Origin: RGIG426 sp045598965
GTDB lineage: Bacteria > Bacillota > Clostridia > Oscillospirales > Acutalibacteraceae
Assembly (NCBI GenBank): GCA_045598965.1
Contig: JAZRVH010000034.1
Coordinates: 1 to 17,818, forward strand
Reading direction: 5' to 3'
DNA length: 17,818 bases
Shown here piece by piece: positions 8,212 through 15,230 of the stretch. A program made the translations under genes and the position numbers. Under the pieces are notes generated by a model, which ran no database searches, was not told where the DNA came from, and worked only from the letters and a program-made list of their open reading frames with translations. Numbering within the stretch: position 1 is the first letter of the stretch; every line of letters begins with the position of its first letter.

Positions 8212-8226
8212 CTTATGTTCGGTTTC

Positions 8227-9237
8227 TTATCGACGGTTAGAGCGGAAGTTTCCGGTGGCACCGATATCCAGGCACTTGCCGGTACCGTTAACCACACAAT
8301 CCAGCGGGTTTTCCGCCACGTGCACCGGCATTCCCGTCTCTCGGGAGATAAGCGTATCCAGTCCACGGAGCAACGCTCCGCCGCCCGTCAGCATAATGCC
8401 GTTGTCGATAATATCCGCCGACAGCTCCGGCGGTGTCGTTTCCAGCGTAGAACGAATGGCATCCACCACCGCACTCACCGCATCGGTCAGTGCCTCACGC
8501 ACTTCCTCAGCCGTAATGGTGATGTTTTTCGGCAAACCGTCGAGCAGGTTACGACCTTTGATTTCCAATTCGCCCTCATCCTCATACGGGAACGCCGAAC
8601 CGATTTCAATTTTCACATTTTCAGCCGTACGCTCGCCGATGAGCAGGTTGTATTTTTTCTTGATGTAGGAAATGATGGCCTCATCAAAGTCATCGCCCGC
8701 CGTACGCACCGAGCAGGAAGCCACGATATCCCCAAGGGAAATCACCGCCACCTCGGATGTGCCGCCGCCGATATCCACAACCATACAACCCGCCGGCTCT
8801 TCCACTTTAAGACCGGCACCGATGGCCGCCGCCATAGGCTCCTCAATCAGTTCCACCTCTCGGGCACCGGCTTGGCGGGCGGCATCCTCCACCGCACGAC
8901 GCTCCACCTCGGTAACACCGGAGGGAATGCACACAATCAGTCGAGTGCGACGGAAGAAAGTAGAACGAACCGCACTCTTGATGAAATAACGAAGCATCTC
9001 GCTGGTAACCTCAAAGTCGGCAATCACGCCGTCCTTCAGCGGACGAACCGCCGAAATCGAGCCCGGCGTACGGCCGATCATATCTTTTGCCTCTTTACCG
9101 ACAGCAAGCACCTCGGACTTTTTCACGTCCACCGCCACCACGGACGGCTCACGCAAAACAATGCCTTTTCCCCGCATATACACGAGGGTGTTGGCAGTAC
9201 CGAGATCGATACCCACATCGCAATTAAACATAAACAT
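8227..9237 (-). CDS. mreB: Rod shape-determining protein MreB (actin-like)
   Basis: Bacterial actin homologue that forms membrane-bound filaments and orients the cell-elongation machinery. The protein has 336 residues. Actin-fold phosphate loops are clear: VGIDLGTANT (8–17) and VVDIGGGTSEVA (near 155–166). The adenosine-binding LTGGGALLRGL is near 285. RVVDIGGG-type and GDDFDEAI segments are those of MreB rather than FtsA or DnaK. The frame is open to 9270, but the ATG at 9237 follows AAAGGA by nine bases and gives the normal start. It has its own promoter (9281–9309) and its own terminator, and leads the mreB–mreC–mreD–mrdA series. Confidence 0.96.
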   Translation of the reverse strand: MFMFNCDVGIDLGTANTLVYMRGKGIVLREPSVVAVDVKKSEVLAVGKEAKDMIGRTPGSISAVRPLKDGVIADFEVTSEMLRYFIKSAVRSTFFRRTRLIVCIPSGVTEVERRAVEDAARQAGAREVELIEEPMAAAIGAGLKVEEPAGCMVVDIGGGTSEVAVISLGDIVASCSVRTAGDDFDEAIISYIKKKYNLLIGERTAENVKIEIGSAFPYEDEGELEIKGRNLLDGLPKNITITAEEVREALTDAVSAVVDAIRSTLETTPPELSADIIDNGIMLTGGGALLRGLDTLISRETGMPVHVAENPLDCVVNGTGKCLDIGATGNFRSNRR

Positions 9238-9280
9238 ACAAAAACGTCCTTTCTTCGAACAAAATCCCATACACGGGTTT

Positions 9281-9309
9281 ATTATATACGCTTTTTTTCA
9301 AATGCACAA
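9281..9309 (-). promoter_or_regulatory. SigA-type promoter for mreB
   Basis: On the minus strand TTGTGC (9309–9304), 17 bases, then a perfect TATAAT (9286–9281). The flanks are very A+T-rich, including an upstream A/T tract (9310–9345) that may act as an UP-like element. Predicted start near 9274. Confidence 0.8.
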
Positions 9310-9345
9310 CACTTATTTTAATATTTTTATCAATTTTTTTATTTT

Positions 9346-9930
9346 TTAAGAGATTTGACGTAAAAACTGCCACAATTCTCCCGCCGGAAGACCCATCACC
9401 GCATAAAAATCACCGTAAAGGCGGGTGATGTATCGTCCGCCGAGCCCTTGAATGCCGTAGGCACCCGCTTTGTCCATCGGTTCGCCGGTCGCAACGTACT
9501 CATCAATATCCGCTTTTGAAAGCGGAGCAAACGTCACTCGGTTATCGCTGGCAAAGCCTCTGCCGTTTCCGCTCTCGTCCACAACCCATACAGCGGTAAC
9601 CACCCGATGCTCTTTTCCCGAAAGAGCACAAAGCATTCGCTTTGCCTCCTCTTCGTCGTGCGGTTTTCCCAGAACCGTTTCACCGATTGCCACCACCGTA
9701 TCCGCACCGAGAACCGCACAGCCCGGATTTTTGGCATAAATTTCCTCTGCCTTGGCACGGGCAACCGCTTTTATCGCCTCACACAACGGAAGGTTCGGGT
9801 CGATTTTCGCCTCGGATTGAGCGGGAATCACCGTGAAGGTCACGCCTAATTTTTCCAAAATTTCCTTTCGACGTGGCGACTGAGACGCCAAAATCAAAGG
9901 ACGGTTTTCGCTTCCGATGATTTCGCTCAT
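9346..9930 (-). CDS. maf: Maf-family nucleoside triphosphate pyrophosphatase
   Basis: House-cleaning pyrophosphatase that hydrolyses dTTP/UTP or modified nucleotides; the B. subtilis protein is linked to septum formation. The protein has 194 residues, the usual length. LASQSPRRKEIL (14–25) is the substrate-binding signature. GADTVV followed by GKP contains the catalytic acidic residue, and GAYGIQGLGG is the C-terminal signature typical of the dTTP/UTP subgroup. The ATG at 9930 overlaps the mfd stop (ATGA) and has GGAGGAG upstream, so it is co-translated with mfd. In many Firmicutes maf lies next to mreB, as it does here. Confidence 0.95.
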   Translation of the reverse strand: MSEIIGSENRPLILASQSPRRKEILEKLGVTFTVIPAQSEAKIDPNLPLCEAIKAVARAKAEEIYAKNPGCAVLGADTVVAIGETVLGKPHDEEEAKRMLCALSGKEHRVVTAVWVVDESGNGRGFASDNRVTFAPLSKADIDEYVATGEPMDKAGAYGIQGLGGRYITRLYGDFYAVMGLPAGELWQFLRQIS

Positions 9931-12900
9931 TTTGTCTCCTCCTCGTGCTCTGTCGCCGCTTCAAGTGCCTCACGCAACGTGTCCAGCGACGACAGACCTT
10001 TTTTCATTTTCACCGCATAATACGGCGTGTTTCCCGCCGAAATCATCACACGGCCTTTCAAAGCGGCAGACAGCTTCGCCCCAAGCTCCATATCCAAAAC
10101 CCGTGGCTTCAAAAGCAGAGCATCCGCCTGCTGTTTGACCTCGAAAATACCGAGACCCGCCGCCATATTTCGAAGCAACGCCACGTCAATAAGCCCTTGC
10201 ACCGCCGTCGGCGGCTCGCCAAAACGGTCGATAAGCTCATCGTACACGTCCAAAGAATCCTCCATGGTGCGGATATCCGCAATACGGCGGTACACATCCA
10301 GTCGTGCGGCGTGGTCACGGATATACCCGTCGGGAATATGTGCCGACACCGGCAAATCAATTAAGCACTCGTCCTCTCTCGGCTTTTGTACCTCCCCTTT
10401 CTGCTCGGAAACCGCATCCCCCAGCATTTTGAGGTACAAATCATATCCCACCGACTCCATGTGTCCGTGTTGCTGGGCACCCAAAAGATTGCCCGCTCCA
10501 CGTAGCTCCATATCTCGCATAGCGATTTTGAAGCCGGCACCGAACTCGGTAAATTCCCGCATCGCCTCTAACCGCTTTGCCGAAATGTCAGTAAGCACCT
10601 TTCCTCGGCTAAACGTAAGATACGCAAACGCCCGCCGAGAGGAACGGCCTACCCGTCCACGAAGCTGGTGTAATTGGGACAATCCGAAACGGTCGGCGTG
10701 CTCAATAATCAGTGTGTTGACGTTGGCAATATCCACACCGGTTTCGATAATGGTGGTACACACCAGCACGTCAATTTCCTGCTCCATCACACGACGCCAA
10801 ATATCCGACAGCTCTTCCTCGCTCATTTTGCCGTGAGCCACCGCAATCGACGCATCCGGCAAATGGGCTTTTAGATTGACTGCCACCCGTTCGATATCGT
10901 CTACCCGATTGTGCAGATAATACACCTGTCCGCCACGGCGTAATTCTCGCCGAATTGCCTCAAGAAGCACCCCGTTATCGTGCTCTAACACGTAAGTCTG
11001 CACCGGTCGGCGGTCTTGAGGTGCCTCCTCAATAATGGACATATCCCGAATGCCCGAAAGAGCCATATTCAGCGTCCGTGGGATGGGTGTCGCCGACAAG
11101 GTCAACACATCCACGTTGGGGGTCATTTCCTTAAGACGTTCCTTTTGCGTAACACCAAACCGCTGTTCCTCATCCACGATAAACAGCCCGAGGTCACGAA
11201 ATTCCACATCTTTGGAAAGCAGACGGTGGGTGCCCACCACAATCTCCACTTCGCCCCGTTTTACGGCGGCAACCGTTTTTTCTTGCTGTTTGGCGGTGCG
11301 AAAGCGAGAGAGCATATCAATTCTTACCGGAAATCCCTCAAACCGTTTGAGCAGGGTCTGATAATGCTGAAATGCCAAGATGGTGGTTGGCACCAAAATG
11401 GCACACTGCTTGCCCTGAGACACACATTTGAAGGCGGCACGAAGTGCCACCTCCGTCTTGCCGAAGCCCACATCGCCGCAAAGCAATCGGTCCATCGGTA
11501 CCGCCCGCTCCATATCCATTTTAATCTCGTCGGTACACCGCAGTTGGTCATCCGTCTCCTCATACTCAAAGCGGCGTTCAAAATCGTATTGCCATTCCTC
11601 ATCCGGGTCAAATGCAAAGCCCGGTGTCGCCATTCGCTTGGAATACAAAGCAATCAGCTCTTTGGCAATATCCTTTACCGCCGACCGCACTCTGGATTTG
11701 GTGTTTTGCCATTCTTGACCACCTAAACGGTGAAGTTTTACGGTCGCATCCTCCGATGCCCCAATATATTTTGAGACCAAATCCAACTGGGTAACGGGAA
11801 CATACAATATATCCCCTTTGGCGTATTTCAGCTTCAAATAATCCTTGGACACTCCCTGCACATCCAACTGCTGAACGCCGCAATACTGTCCGATACCGTG
11901 CACCGTATGCACCACATAGTCGCCGGGACGCAGTTCCGATAAACTGTGTAACTCCGAACCCTTGTTTTTGGCTTTATACCGTGGTTTACGCCGCTTGTTT
12001 GCCACTCGCCCGTGCGTGAGAATGGCAAACCCCGCATCGGGGAATTCCGCACCCGCAGAAAGACCGCCGGTCAAAACGGTTACGTGTCTCGATGTTAGCT
12101 CCGAAGGGCATTTGGCATACAACGCCGGCACCCCTTTTGCTGTTAAATCCTCTGCCAACAGCGACGCATTCTTGGTTTCGGCACCCGCCAAAACCGCAAC
12201 CGTCATTTGGCGAGCACGCAAATCCTCTAAATCCTCTTTAAGAACCGACAAATCCCCCGACCAAATAGGAAGCTGTCGGGCGTTCATCGCCACCAATTCT
12301 TTCAGCTCAAAATCCCGCTCCGTGCGGGCAAAAGTATCCATCAGCACAACGCCCTGTGCCGTCAAGCGGCAAATGACCTCGTCATACTCCATCGCCGACG
12401 CACAAAGCTCTTTGCAAAGCTGTTGTTCCTTTAATAAATCTGTGATGTCCTGCCGCCACTGGAACCCGAGAGCATCCGCACGCTCTCTCACTGCATGAGG
12501 CTCCGACAACACACACAACGCCTCCGGTGCATAATCGAACAGCGTGGCGGGTTTTTCATATAAAAGCGACACATATTTGTCCCCGTTAAACGGCATTCCG
12601 TCGGCGATTTTGTCCGCATCGGCAAGCAAACGAGCCTTGCACTCCTCCTGCCTTTTTGGCAACGTGTCTGCCAACGCCGCCAAACGATCGGCAACCGCCA
12701 AACGGTCGTCGGTTACTCGCTCGATTGCCGGCGGCACCGTAAGTATTTTCAGCGGCTCGGTGCGGCGTTGCGTCAAACGGTCAAATGCCGACAACGAATC
12801 CACCGTGTCTCCCCACAGCTCTAACCGGGCAGGTTCATTTCCCGCCGCCGGAAAAATGTCGATAATGCCGCCACGTACCGCAAACTGGCCCGCTCCCTCA

Positions 12901-13397
12901 ATCTGGTCGCATCGCTCATAGCCCGCCTCTACCAAGGTTTTGGCAAGATCTGTCACCGGCAGGGGTGCATTGTCCTTAATCGTCAGCGTGTGGGTGGCAA
13001 GAGTCTCCGGCGGAAGCGTCCACTGTGCCGCCGCCTCCACTGTAGTACAAACCACATCACACGCATTTTGCAGTAATGCCGCCAAAACACCCAATCGTTG
13101 CTGTTCAAATTCTCTGGAACCGTAGGTCACATCTCGCAAAGAAATTTCCCGTGACGGATACACCAAAGCCCGTTTGCCGAGGGCACACATATCCTCGCAC
13201 AAACGGGTGGCTTCCGCTTCGTCGGCAGTGAGCAAAATCACTCGTTTATGGGCACTTTCCGAAAGAGCCGCCGTTAAAAGCACTTTATGAATTTGTCCCA
13301 CACCGGACACATATACCGGCGTGTTCCCCGTTTTCACTGCCGTTTGCAGTTTGCGAAACGAGGGCGAGGCACCAAGCCCCGAAAGAAGGACGTTCAT
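9927..13397 (-). CDS. mfd: Transcription-repair coupling factor
   Basis: DNA translocase that removes RNA polymerase stalled at lesions and recruits UvrA. The protein has 1156 residues, full length. The order is an N-terminal UvrB-like module, the CarD-like RNA-polymerase-interaction domain near 480–550 (ELRPGDYVVHTVHGIGQY), and a helicase/translocase core. The core carries Walker A GDVGFGKTE near 642, the DEEQ box near 741 and TLSATPIPRTL. A second RecA fold has TTIIETGVDIAN and QLRGRVGRS, and a C-terminal TRCF domain follows. The ATG at 13397 has TAGGAG ahead. It lies 14 bases after pth and overlaps maf by four bases. The lexA repressor is close by but is transcribed in the opposite direction. 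Confidence 0.98.
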   Translation of the reverse strand: MNVLLSGLGASPSFRKLQTAVKTGNTPVYVSGVGQIHKVLLTAALSESAHKRVILLTADEAEATRLCEDMCALGKRALVYPSREISLRDVTYGSREFEQQRLGVLAALLQNACDVVCTTVEAAAQWTLPPETLATHTLTIKDNAPLPVTDLAKTLVEAGYERCDQIEGAGQFAVRGGIIDIFPAAGNEPARLELWGDTVDSLSAFDRLTQRRTEPLKILTVPPAIERVTDDRLAVADRLAALADTLPKRQEECKARLLADADKIADGMPFNGDKYVSLLYEKPATLFDYAPEALCVLSEPHAVRERADALGFQWRQDITDLLKEQQLCKELCASAMEYDEVICRLTAQGVVLMDTFARTERDFELKELVAMNARQLPIWSGDLSVLKEDLEDLRARQMTVAVLAGAETKNASLLAEDLTAKGVPALYAKCPSELTSRHVTVLTGGLSAGAEFPDAGFAILTHGRVANKRRKPRYKAKNKGSELHSLSELRPGDYVVHTVHGIGQYCGVQQLDVQGVSKDYLKLKYAKGDILYVPVTQLDLVSKYIGASEDATVKLHRLGGQEWQNTKSRVRSAVKDIAKELIALYSKRMATPGFAFDPDEEWQYDFERRFEYEETDDQLRCTDEIKMDMERAVPMDRLLCGDVGFGKTEVALRAAFKCVSQGKQCAILVPTTILAFQHYQTLLKRFEGFPVRIDMLSRFRTAKQQEKTVAAVKRGEVEIVVGTHRLLSKDVEFRDLGLFIVDEEQRFGVTQKERLKEMTPNVDVLTLSATPIPRTLNMALSGIRDMSIIEEAPQDRRPVQTYVLEHDNGVLLEAIRRELRRGGQVYYLHNRVDDIERVAVNLKAHLPDASIAVAHGKMSEEELSDIWRRVMEQEIDVLVCTTIIETGVDIANVNTLIIEHADRFGLSQLHQLRGRVGRSSRRAFAYLTFSRGKVLTDISAKRLEAMREFTEFGAGFKIAMRDMELRGAGNLLGAQQHGHMESVGYDLYLKMLGDAVSEQKGEVQKPREDECLIDLPVSAHIPDGYIRDHAARLDVYRRIADIRTMEDSLDVYDELIDRFGEPPTAVQGLIDVALLRNMAAGLGIFEVKQQADALLLKPRVLDMELGAKLSAALKGRVMISAGNTPYYAVKMKKGLSSLDTLREALEAATEHEEETK

Positions 13398-13411
13398 GGT
13401 ATTCTCCTAAC

Positions 13412-14002
13412 TTACTTCGAATAGCGATTCATCGCCGCATCTATGTCGCCGGCAATAATCAGTTTTGCAGCCTCTACCGCCGTTTTGGCGGCAGTATCCA
13501 TTGTCTCACTCTCCGCTTTTGTAAAGCGAGACAACACCCAGTCGGCAAGCTCCATTTGCGGGTGAGGCTTTTCGCCAACCCCCAACTTGATACGGGCAAA
13601 ATCCTCCGTCCCAAGATACGTAATAATGCTGCGTAATCCTTTTTGTCCGCCGTCACTTCCCTTGCGACGTACCCGCACGGTTCCAAGCGGCAAAGACACA
13701 TCGTCCGAAAACACCAAAAGCTGAGACGGCGTGAGCTTATAAAACTTCATAGCCGCCGCCACCGCTTCGCCGGAATTGTTCATATACGTTTGCGGAAGCA
13801 TTAAAAGCACTCGATTGTCGCCGCATTTTGTCTCGCCGCATAACGCAGAAAAACGGGCACGCTTCACCTCGGCTCCCGCCTCTTTTGCGAAGGCGTTCAG
13901 TGCTCGAAACCCCGCATTGTGACGGGTGTTTTCATATTGCTTTCCATAGTTTCCAAGCCCCACCACTAAAAAGTCAATGGGCCCCGCTTTCTTAAAAATC
14001 AT
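13412..14002 (-). CDS. pth: Peptidyl-tRNA hydrolase
   Basis: Releases tRNA from peptidyl-tRNAs that drop off the ribosome. The protein has 196 residues. VVGLGNYGKQYENTRHNAGF contains the catalytic His (about residue 28). YMNNSG (73–78) holds the substrate-binding Asn, and FSDDVSLPLG the conserved Asp (about 101). The usual G-H/Q-N-G loop reads GGQKG (118–122), with Lys where E. coli has Asn114. The frame is open to 14065, but the ATG at 14002 has GGGAGG ahead and gives the normal N-terminus. First gene of pth-mfd-maf, with a promoter at 14095–14123 and an approximately 86-base leader. Confidence 0.95.
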   Translation of the reverse strand: MIFKKAGPIDFLVVGLGNYGKQYENTRHNAGFRALNAFAKEAGAEVKRARFSALCGETKCGDNRVLLMLPQTYMNNSGEAVAAAMKFYKLTPSQLLVFSDDVSLPLGTVRVRRKGSDGGQKGLRSIITYLGTEDFARIKLGVGEKPHPQMELADWVLSRFTKAESETMDTAAKTAVEAAKLIIAGDIDAAMNRYSK

Positions 14003-14046
14003 ACTCTGTCCTCCCGCTTTTTTGGCGTTTTTTCGTATGCGTTTTG

Positions 14047-14071
14047 GGCGAGATAGCCGTGCCACCTCGCC
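14047..14071 (-). promoter_or_regulatory. Hairpin in the pth leader
   Basis: On the minus strand GGCGAG (14071–14066) pairs with CTCGCC (14052–14047) around GTGGCACGGCTAT. The TGGCAC inside the loop resembles, but does not match, the TGGNACC bulge of T-box antiterminators. The leader is too short for a T-box specifier stem, and there is no terminator after it. Function unknown. Confidence 0.35.
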
Positions 14072-14094
14072 TCACTCGTTTTTGTATTGCCCCC

Positions 14095-14123
14095 ATTATG
14101 CCACAAACCCCGCCGGAAAGCAA
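14095..14123 (-). promoter_or_regulatory. Promoter for pth-mfd-maf
   Basis: On the minus strand TTGCTT (14123–14118), 17 bases, CATAAT (14100–14095), with a TGG extended -10. The start is near 14088. A TTGACA slightly upstream has no -10 at the right distance. Confidence 0.65.
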
Positions 14124-14187
14124 GATTTTTTTGTCAACGATTTTATTTTTTCGCTGTCCACCACCATAAAATATCCCGGCATTTTTT

Positions 14188-14293
14188 CACAAGAGTGTCA
14201 AAAGCTCGTAACAACAAGCCTCAGCGATGCTACACAAGAGTGTTAAAAGCTCGTAGCAACAAGCCTCAGCGATATTACACAAGAGCGTTAAAA
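14188..14293. repeat. 45-bp tandem repeat, about 2.35 copies
   Basis: Unit 1 is 14188–14232 and unit 2 is 14233–14277. They are identical at 41 of 45 positions. A 16-base partial third copy (14278–14293) runs into the terminator of the candidate small RNA. Each full unit contains an imperfect palindrome, GAGTGT-n-AAAAGCTC. The unit length is a multiple of three and the repeats stay open on the plus strand (a low-complexity Lys/Arg-rich ORF), but there is no credible start or family, so I do not call it coding. Confidence 0.9.
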
Positions 14294-14332
14294 AACGAAG
14301 CATCCCGTGATTTCTCACGGGATGCTCGTTTT
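14290..14332 (-). terminator. Strong intrinsic terminator ending the candidate small RNA
   Basis: On the minus strand AAAACGA plus GCATCCCGTGA-type arms form an 18-bp stem (14332–14315 against 14310–14292). There is one bulge, a GAAA loop, and TTTTTT at the end. On the plus strand the trailing run is only TTTT, so the better direction is minus, although no protein gene lies upstream in that direction. Confidence 0.85.
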
Positions 14333-14407
14333 AAGAGGGTGTTTTGAGGAGGGTTTTCTCCCTTGAACCGAGAAGCGGTGCGGCTCCGCTTGTCCCCTCG
14401 GTTCGCT
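14290..14407 (-). ncRNA. Candidate small regulatory RNA with C-rich boxes, divergent from lexA
   Basis: A complete transcription unit of about 118 bases without an ORF. It runs from an extended -10 promoter (14420–14412) to the strong terminator at 14332–14290. The predicted RNA begins with a long hairpin. GAACCGAG (14404–14397) pairs with CTCGGTTC (14372–14365), and inside it AAGCGG pairs with CCGCTT, with a five-base one-sided bulge. A weak AGGG/CCCT hairpin follows (14363–14350). Then comes a largely unpaired stretch (14353–14333) with two boxes, CCCTCCTC and ACCCTCTT, and then the terminator. C-rich single-stranded boxes that can pair with GGAGG ribosome binding sites are characteristic of Firmicutes trans-acting sRNAs such as RsaE/RoxS. 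I do not recognise it as 6S, SRP RNA, tmRNA or a known riboswitch. Confidence 0.6.
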
Positions 14408-14411
14408 TATG

Positions 14412-14420
14412 AGTATACCA
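14412..14420 (-). promoter_or_regulatory. Extended -10 promoter of the candidate small RNA
   Basis: TGG-TATACT on the minus strand (14420–14412). The -35 is weak: TTACAC lies 19 bases upstream. The extended TGn element can compensate. The predicted start is A14408 to G14406. Confidence 0.6.
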
Positions 14421-14502
14421 TGCTTGTCCCAAAAATGTGTAACCGTTCTTTTAAGGAATTGCGGAAAACTCGTGGAAAAAAGTGCGAATTTTGAAAAAAA
14501 TT

Positions 14503-14516
14503 CGAACAAACGTTTG
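14503..14516. promoter_or_regulatory. LexA box 1, overlapping the lexA -35
   Basis: CGAACAAACGTTTG fits the Gram-positive SOS box CGAAC-N4-GTTYG exactly. Its last three bases are the first three of the -35 element, so bound LexA should exclude RNA polymerase: autorepression. Confidence 0.9.
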
Positions 14517-14542
14517 ACAAATGGAAAAGAACGTGATATACT
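14514..14542 (+). promoter_or_regulatory. lexA promoter
   Basis: Consensus TTGACA (14514–14519), a 17-base spacer and TATACT (14537–14542). The start is near 14549, inside LexA box 2. A strong promoter held down by two operators is the normal arrangement for lexA. Confidence 0.93.
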
Positions 14543-14547
14543 GACTA

Positions 14548-14561
14548 TGAACAAATGTTCG
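14548..14561. promoter_or_regulatory. LexA box 2, over the lexA transcription start
   Basis: TGAACAAATGTTCG matches the SOS box except for T in place of the first C. Its centre is 45 bp from box 1. It covers the predicted start site and lies upstream of the ribosome binding site. Confidence 0.85.
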
Positions 14562-14577
14562 ATGGGAGGTTTTTTCG

Positions 14578-15162
14578 ATGAAACCCTTAAATGAAAAACA
14601 ACAGCACGTACTGGAATATCTGCAAAACCGGGCACAAGAGGGCGTCCCCCCGTCTGTCCGAGAAATCTGCGATGCCTGCGGCATCAAATCCACCTCCACC
14701 GTCCACGCCTATTTGAAGCTGCTGGAGGATGAAGGATACATCAACCGCCAAAGCGGCTTAAACCGTTCCATTCGTATGCCGGGTGAACAAGTGGCAAAAA
14801 TCCCTCTGCTCGGCAAAGTCACCGCCGGTAACCCCATCTTGGCGGTGGAAGAAATCGAAGATTACGTCCCCTACTCCGGCGGCCAGTTCCCCGCAAGCGA
14901 GATGTTCGCTTTGCGTGTGTGCGGCACCAGTATGATCAACGCCGGCATTCTTGGCGGCGACGTGGTGGTGGTTCACCGTACTCCCGCCGCCCAAAACGGC
15001 GACGTTATTGTCGCCTTGATTGAGGATGAAGCCACCGTCAAACGGGTGTTTTGGGAGGACGGTCACGTTCGCCTGCAACCGGAAAACGACGAGTTTGAGC
15101 CCATCATCGTCCCCGAAGTGGTGGTGCTCGGCAAGGTCGTATCCCTGCTCCGTTTCTTTTGA
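14578..15162 (+). CDS. lexA: LexA SOS repressor
   Basis: Repressor of the DNA-damage response; RecA filaments trigger its self-cleavage. The protein has 194 residues. An N-terminal winged helix-turn-helix (1–65) has the typical PPSVREICDACGIKSTSTVH. The cleavage site is A83-G84 in VTAGNP. Catalytic Ser118 (CGTSM) and Lys155 (ATVKRV) form the S24-type dyad, so cleavage should work normally. The ATG has GGGAGG eight bases upstream. It is transcribed alone from an SOS-controlled promoter and ends at the terminator 15193–15230. Its neighbour on the divergent side is the candidate small RNA; no other SOS gene is next to it. Confidence 0.98.
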   Translation: MKPLNEKQQHVLEYLQNRAQEGVPPSVREICDACGIKSTSTVHAYLKLLEDEGYINRQSGLNRSIRMPGEQVAKIPLLGKVTAGNPILAVEEIEDYVPYSGGQFPASEMFALRVCGTSMINAGILGGDVVVVHRTPAAQNGDVIVALIEDEATVKRVFWEDGHVRLQPENDEFEPIIVPEVVVLGKVVSLLRFF

Positions 15163-15192
15163 TATTTAAGGAAAATATATCCAATAAAAAAT

Positions 15193-15230
15193 AACCCGTC
15201 GTGTCTAAGACACGACGGGTTTTCCTTTTT
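15193..15230. terminator. Bidirectional terminator between lexA and the VanY-type gene
   Basis: AACCCGTCGTGTC (15193–15205) pairs perfectly with GACACGACGGGTT (15209–15221). TTTTCCTTTTT follows on the plus strand, and ATTTTTTATT on the minus strand. It serves both converging genes. Confidence 0.93.

Noticed and set aside
8215..9321. 368-codon plus-strand open frame opposite mreB
   Set aside because: Antisense shadow covering all of mreB and its promoter, without a start signal.
14188..14293. Possible CRISPR-like array
   Set aside because: The units are directly adjacent with no unique spacers, and only two full copies exist.
14087..14347. Plus-strand ORF through the 45-bp repeats, giving a 15-residue Lys/Arg repeat peptide
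   Set aside because: The frame stays open only because the repeat is 45 bases long. It has no ribosome binding site and runs through a terminator.
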